Below, piece by piece: positions 6,057-8,606 of a stretch of DNA of 8,606 nt. The stretch's first letter is position 1. Each line of letters starts with the position of its first letter. A program made the position numbers and the translations under genes. Origin of the DNA: an uncultured Clostridia bacterium (GTDB taxonomy: Bacteria; Bacillota; Clostridia; Christensenellales; Aristaeellaceae); assembly GCA_937906775.1 (NCBI GenBank), contig CALCUD010000135.1, positions 1 through 8,606 on the forward strand, in the 5' to 3' direction. The notes under the pieces were generated by a model that was not told the origin of the DNA, searched no databases, and saw nothing but the letters and a program-made list of their open reading frames with translations.

Positions 6057-6169
6057 TTATTCGCGCAATCTTTTTGTCATTGCTGCGTAAATATTTTGTC
6101 TTATGACATATGACATTTGTCCGTAAGATCGGACTGTTCTTCCTTCCGGAATCTTCAATCTCTGACAAA
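6043..6169. repeat. Array of TTTGTC/GACAAA hexamers, probable repressor operators
   Basis: TTTGTC occurs on the + strand at 6043-6048, 6049-6054, 6073-6078, 6095-6100 and 6116-6121, and as GACAAA at 6164-6169. An inverted TGTC-N4-GACA sits at 6097-6108 and a direct ATGACAT pair at 6103-6116. Spacings of about 30, 22 and 21 bases keep most copies on one face of the helix. The array runs from the repressor promoter to 5 bases before the -35 of the arginine gene. The likely binder is the adjacent XRE/S24 protein, less likely the LexA-like protein; this is inference. Confidence 0.6.
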
Positions 6170-6173
6170 CATC

Positions 6174-6202
6174 TTGACTTTTGCATAATTATACAATATT
6201 AT
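6174..6202 (+). promoter_or_regulatory. Sigma-A promoter of the ornithine carbamoyltransferase gene
   Basis: TTGACT (6174-6179) and TATTAT (6197-6202) are separated by exactly 17 nt, each one base from consensus. Transcription would start near 6209, about 25 nt before the ATG. Confidence 0.8.
6180..6197. promoter_or_regulatory. ARG box (ArgR/AhrC operator)
   Basis: The 18 bases between the -35 and -10 boxes match the ARG box consensus TNTGNATWWWWATNCANA at every fixed position except the last. The core is TTTGCATAATTATACAAT. A weaker second box may follow at about 6202-6219, where only the left half (TATGTAT) fits. A site in the promoter spacer would block RNA polymerase when arginine-bound ArgR is present. 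The argR gene is not in the window. Confidence 0.7.
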
Positions 6203-6233
6203 ATGTATATTATGAGAAAGGATGTGATACAGC

Positions 6234-7220
6234 ATGTTTCATCTGAAACAGAACTGTTTTCTGAAGCTTTTGGATTTGACGCCTGATGAGATCACCGGAC
6301 TGCTGGATCTGGCTGCCGAATTGAAAGCTCAAAAGAAGGCCGGTATCCCCCACACGGTCTGTTCGGGTAAAAACATCGCGCTGATTTTTGAAAAAACTTC
6401 AACCCGGACCCGCTGCGCCTTTGAGGTCGCCGCGCATGATCTGGGTATGCACTGTACCTATCTGGATCCCTCCGGAAGCCAGATCGGCAAAAAGGAAAGT
6501 ATTGCCGATACCGCCCGTGTACTGGGACGGATGTTCGATGGAATCGAGTATCGCGGTTACGGCCAGAATATTGTCGAGGATCTGTATAAGTATTCAGGAA
6601 TTCCGGTCTGGAACGGATTGACCAATGAATTCCATCCCACACAGATCCTTGCCGATTTTCTCACCATCCGCGAACATTTCGGTTCTCTGAAAGGGATAAA
6701 ATTGGTTTATATGGGCGACGCACGGTACAACATGGGTAATTCTCTGATGGTCGGCTGTGCAAAAATGGGAATGCATTTCGTCGCCTGTTCGCCGAAAAAA
6801 TACAAGCCCTCGGAGGAGTTGATAGCCACCTGCCAGAGTATTGCGAAAGAAACCGGCGCGGTGCTTGAATTTGAAGAAAATGTCGAAACCGCGGTCAGCG
6901 GAGCATCCGTCCTTTATACAGATGTTTGGGTTTCCATGGGAGAAAGCGCGTCTGTATGGTCTGAAAGAATTACCGATCTGACTCCGTACAGGATTACGGA
7001 ACAAGTTATGTCAGCGGCAGGACCGCAATGTGTTTTCATGCATTGTCTGCCCTCCTTCCACGATCTGAATACCGTAATCGGAAAAGAAATCTTCGACCAG
7101 TACGGGATCGACTGTATGGAAGTGACGGATGAAGTGTTTGAAAGCCCCGCCTCCATTGTTTTTGACGAGGCGGAAAACCGGATGCATACCATCAAGGCTG
7201 TTATGGCCGCAACATTATGA
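6234..7220 (+). CDS. argF: Ornithine carbamoyltransferase
   Basis: A 328-aa cytosolic enzyme that joins carbamoyl phosphate and ornithine to make citrulline and phosphate; in catabolic (ArcB) use the reaction runs backwards. Family motifs are complete: carbamoyl phosphate-binding STRTR (56-60), HPTQ (134-137), the ornithine-side DVWVSMGE loop (230-237) and HCLPSFHD (270-277). The end, VFDEAENRMHTIKAVM, is typical. Length is normal for a trimer-type OTC. The ATG at 6234 is preceded by AGAAAGGATGTGATAC, which matches the anti-Shine-Dalgarno end of 16S rRNA over nearly its whole length. The ARG box in the promoter favours an arginine-repressed biosynthetic role, but sequence alone does not separate ArgF from ArcB; no arcA, arcC or other arg gene is adjacent. 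It is monocistronic, ending at its own terminator. Confidence 0.93.
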   Translation: MFHLKQNCFLKLLDLTPDEITGLLDLAAELKAQKKAGIPHTVCSGKNIALIFEKTSTRTRCAFEVAAHDLGMHCTYLDPSGSQIGKKESIADTARVLGRMFDGIEYRGYGQNIVEDLYKYSGIPVWNGLTNEFHPTQILADFLTIREHFGSLKGIKLVYMGDARYNMGNSLMVGCAKMGMHFVACSPKKYKPSEELIATCQSIAKETGAVLEFEENVETAVSGASVLYTDVWVSMGESASVWSERITDLTPYRITEQVMSAAGPQCVFMHCLPSFHDLNTVIGKEIFDQYGIDCMEVTDEVFESPASIVFDEAENRMHTIKAVMAATL

Positions 7221-7263
7221 TCTTTCCGGATCATGTACATGTTCCGCAGGGCATATCACACAG

Positions 7264-7295
7264 AAGCTGCCGGAGAAATCTCCGGCAGCTTTTTT
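7264..7295 (+). terminator. Intrinsic terminator of the ornithine carbamoyltransferase gene
   Basis: AGCTGCCGGAG (7265-7275) pairs perfectly with 7280-7290 across an AAAT loop and is followed by six Ts (7290-7295). It lies about 45 nt after the stop codon. The - strand side lacks a T-run, so it would act only weakly for the convergent Nudix gene, which has no clear terminator of its own. Confidence 0.93.
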
Positions 7296-7309
7296 GATTT
7301 CTGTCACCC

Positions 7310-7723
7310 TTATATATCGGATTCATTCATTATGTCTTTTAATCGGTCAACAATTTCACGGTCTGCGGGAAGCCAGGGAACACTTTCCAATTCCGGCCGG
7401 ACCAGCCATCTGGCATCTTCCGCTTCCTTCAGGATCAGATGACCGGACAGGACCCGGGACCGGAAACAATCCATAGAGAGATGAAAAGTCGGATAATCAT
7501 ACTCGACGGTCATGATCTTCTCTCCAACCGCTATCTCAGTATCCAGTTCTTCCATGATCTCGCGTTTCAGGGCATCCTCAGGAGTTTCCCCCGGTTCGAT
7601 TTTCCCTCCGGGAAACTCCCACATTCCTTTATAATCCCCATATCCGCGGGCCGTTGCGAAAACGGCTTCTCTTCCTCCCCGATATTCCGTCATAACAGTG
7701 GAAACCACTCGAACAGTCTTCAT
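7310..7723 (-). CDS. Nudix hydrolase, MutT-like (deoxy)nucleoside triphosphate pyrophosphohydrolase
   Basis: A 137-aa Nudix protein expected to hydrolyse (d)NTPs, possibly oxidised ones such as 8-oxo-dGTP, to the monophosphate plus pyrophosphate. The Nudix box runs from G40 to E59: GGKIEPGE, seven residues, then REIMEEL, with all catalytic Glu residues present. The Gly that normally closes the box is Asp61, a variant I recall from MutT/CTP-pyrophosphohydrolase-like members. The C-terminal DARWL and the WLPADREIVDRL helix also fit the MutT-type subgroup. The ATG at 7723 was chosen; the frame extends to a TTG at 7756, but that lies in the tail of the PEPCK terminator. Its GGAG (7742-7739) is 15 nt upstream, longer than ideal, so the start is only moderately sure. 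No good promoter was found between it and PEPCK, so it may rely on read-through. Substrate preference cannot be told. Confidence 0.88.
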   Translation of the reverse strand: MKTVRVVSTVMTEYRGGREAVFATARGYGDYKGMWEFPGGKIEPGETPEDALKREIMEELDTEIAVGEKIMTVEYDYPTFHLSMDCFRSRVLSGHLILKEAEDARWLVRPELESVPWLPADREIVDRLKDIMNESDI

Positions 7724-7754
7724 ATCATACTCACAATTCTCCGGATTTTCAATC

Positions 7755-7784
7755 AAAAAGCCCGTTCCCTTTCCGGAAACGGGC
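7755..7784 (-). terminator. Intrinsic terminator of the PEP carboxykinase gene
   Basis: On the - strand GCCCGTTTCC pairs with GGGAACGGGC across a GGAAA loop (10 bp with one U-G wobble; 7784-7760), followed by five Ts (7759-7755). It begins 7 nt after the stop codon. It separates pckA from the co-directional Nudix gene. Confidence 0.92.
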
Positions 7785-7791
7785 CGAAAGA

Positions 7792-8606
7792 TTAAAGGGC
7801 GGGACCGGCGGTAACAAGCGCTTTGCCGGCTTCATTGCCTTCATATTTAGCGAAGTTCTTGATGAAGCGGCCAGCCAGATCCTTGGCCTTGTTTTCCCAA
7901 TCCGCCTTATCCGTGTATGTATCGCGAGGATCCAGAATTCCGGTATCCACGCCGTTCAACTGGGTGGGAACTTCCAGGTTGAAGTAAGGAATAGTCTTGG
8001 TCGGTGCGTCCAGAATGTCTCCGTTCAGAATCGCGTCAATGATACCGCGGGTATCTTTGATGGAAATCCGCTTTCCGGTTCCGTTCCAGCCGGTGTTGAC
8101 AAGATAGGCCTTGGCACCGCTCTTTTCCATGCGCTTCACGAGCTCTTCAGCGTACTTGGTGGGATGCAGTTCCAGGAACGCCTGTCCGAAACACGCAGAG
8201 AAGGTAGGCGTGGGCTCGGTGATTCCGCGTTCGGTACCGGCCAGTTTGGCGGTAAATCCGGACAGGAAGTAATATTTGGTCTGTTCAGGAGTCAGAATGG
8301 AAACAGGAGGCAGAACACCGAAAGCGTCCGCGGAAAGGAAGATAACATTCTTGGCCGCAGGAGCGGAAGAAACGGGACGCACGATCTTTTCGATATGATC
8401 GATCGGATAAGATACGCGGGTATTCTCCGTCACACTCTTATCGTTGAAATCGATCTTGCCGTTCTCATCCACCGTAACATTCTCGAGCAGCGCGTTCCGA
8501 CGGATCGCATTGTAGATGTCGGGTTCGGAATCCTTATCCAGATTGATGACTTTGGCATAGCAGCCGCCTTCAAAGTTGAACACGCCGTTGTCGTCCCAGC
8601 CGTGCT
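7792..8606 (-). CDS. pckA: Phosphoenolpyruvate carboxykinase (ATP), C-terminal half, 5' end outside the window
   Basis: About 270 C-terminal residues of an enzyme usually near 530-540 aa long. It interconverts oxaloacetate plus ATP with PEP, CO2 and ADP in the cytosol; in many anaerobes it also runs toward oxaloacetate. The visible part starts HGWDDNGVFNFEGGCYAKVI, directly after where the missing GDDEHGW metal/nucleotide-site segment belongs. It includes ENTRVSYPIDHI, with the active-site Arg, then FLSADAFGVLPPVS, LTPEQTKYYFLSGFTAKLAGTE and NTGWNGTGKR. These identify the ATP-dependent rather than the GTP-dependent family. The P-loop and start codon lie beyond 8606. The reading frame is intact to its TAA, followed 7 nt later by a strong terminator. 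Confidence 0.97.
   Translation of the reverse strand, partial: HGWDDNGVFNFEGGCYAKVINLDKDSEPDIYNAIRRNALLENVTVDENGKIDFNDKSVTENTRVSYPIDHIEKIVRPVSSAPAAKNVIFLSADAFGVLPPVSILTPEQTKYYFLSGFTAKLAGTERGITEPTPTFSACFGQAFLELHPTKYAEELVKRMEKSGAKAYLVNTGWNGTGKRISIKDTRGIIDAILNGDILDAPTKTIPYFNLEVPTQLNGVDTGILDPRDTYTDKADWENKAKDLAGRFIKNFAKYEGNEAGKALVTAGPAL

Noticed and set aside
6043..6121. CRISPR-like repeat array
   Set aside because: The repeated units are only 6 bases and overlap a promoter; there are no spacers of uniform length and no cas genes. They fit operators.
6594..7004. 136-codon - strand frame inside the carbamoyltransferase gene
   Set aside because: It is a shadow of a clearly conserved enzyme on the other strand; no start signals and low-complexity, Arg/Phe-rich translation.

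Overview
The window looks like chromosomal DNA of a Bacillota (Firmicutes) bacterium, most probably a gut- or rumen-type Clostridia member of roughly 50 % G+C. This rests on the strong AGGAGG-type ribosome binding sites, sigma-A-like TTGACA/TATAAT promoters, several compact hairpin-plus-T terminators, the ATP-type PEP carboxykinase, and a TetM-like GTPase of a kind I recall as common in Clostridia. The genus cannot be told from the sequence. No mobile-element, CRISPR, tRNA or rRNA gene was seen, and no gene-free stretch exceeds about 290 bases.

Layout. (A) 92-3331, + strand: a tight three-gene operon (gaps of 16 and 17 nt) encoding a J-domain protein with a Gly/Tyr/Ser linker, TPR-like region and Cys-rich tail; a small two-helix membrane protein with a cytosolic-type zinc ribbon; and a TetM/EF-G-like GTPase. 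(B) 3300-4652, - strand: a 69-aa orphan gene whose 3' end overlaps the GTPase gene tail to tail by 32 nt, and a LacI-family regulator broken by a one-base deletion between its DNA-binding and sugar-binding domains. Between them lie a perfect 14-bp palindrome with a central CpG and a terminator hairpin whose T-tract runs straight into the orphan gene's Shine-Dalgarno sequence. (C) 4868-6056, - strand: a two-gene regulator operon with a consensus promoter and a strong terminator, encoding an XRE-HTH/S24-peptidase (CI/LexA-like) repressor followed by an 81-aa protein that is only a LexA-type winged helix. (D) 6174-7295, + strand: divergent ornithine carbamoyltransferase with an ARG box inside its promoter and its own terminator. 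(E) 7310-7723, - strand: a MutT-like Nudix hydrolase. (F) 7755-8606, - strand: the C-terminal half of ATP-dependent PEP carboxykinase, running off the window, with its terminator.

How it fits together. Block A looks like a conserved protein-quality/translation cassette of unknown job. Block C plus the C/D intergenic region is the most regulator-dense part: six TTTGTC hexamers (five in one orientation) cover the regulator promoter and reach to the edge of the arginine gene's promoter, which suggests autoregulation and possibly crosstalk. Blocks D to F are ordinary metabolism (arginine, nucleotide-pool cleaning, gluconeogenesis/PEP-oxaloacetate interconversion). The points most worth a second look are the S24 repressor paired with a solo LexA winged helix and its TTTGTC array, the J-protein/zinc-ribbon/GTPase operon, and the lacI-orphan-gene junction.
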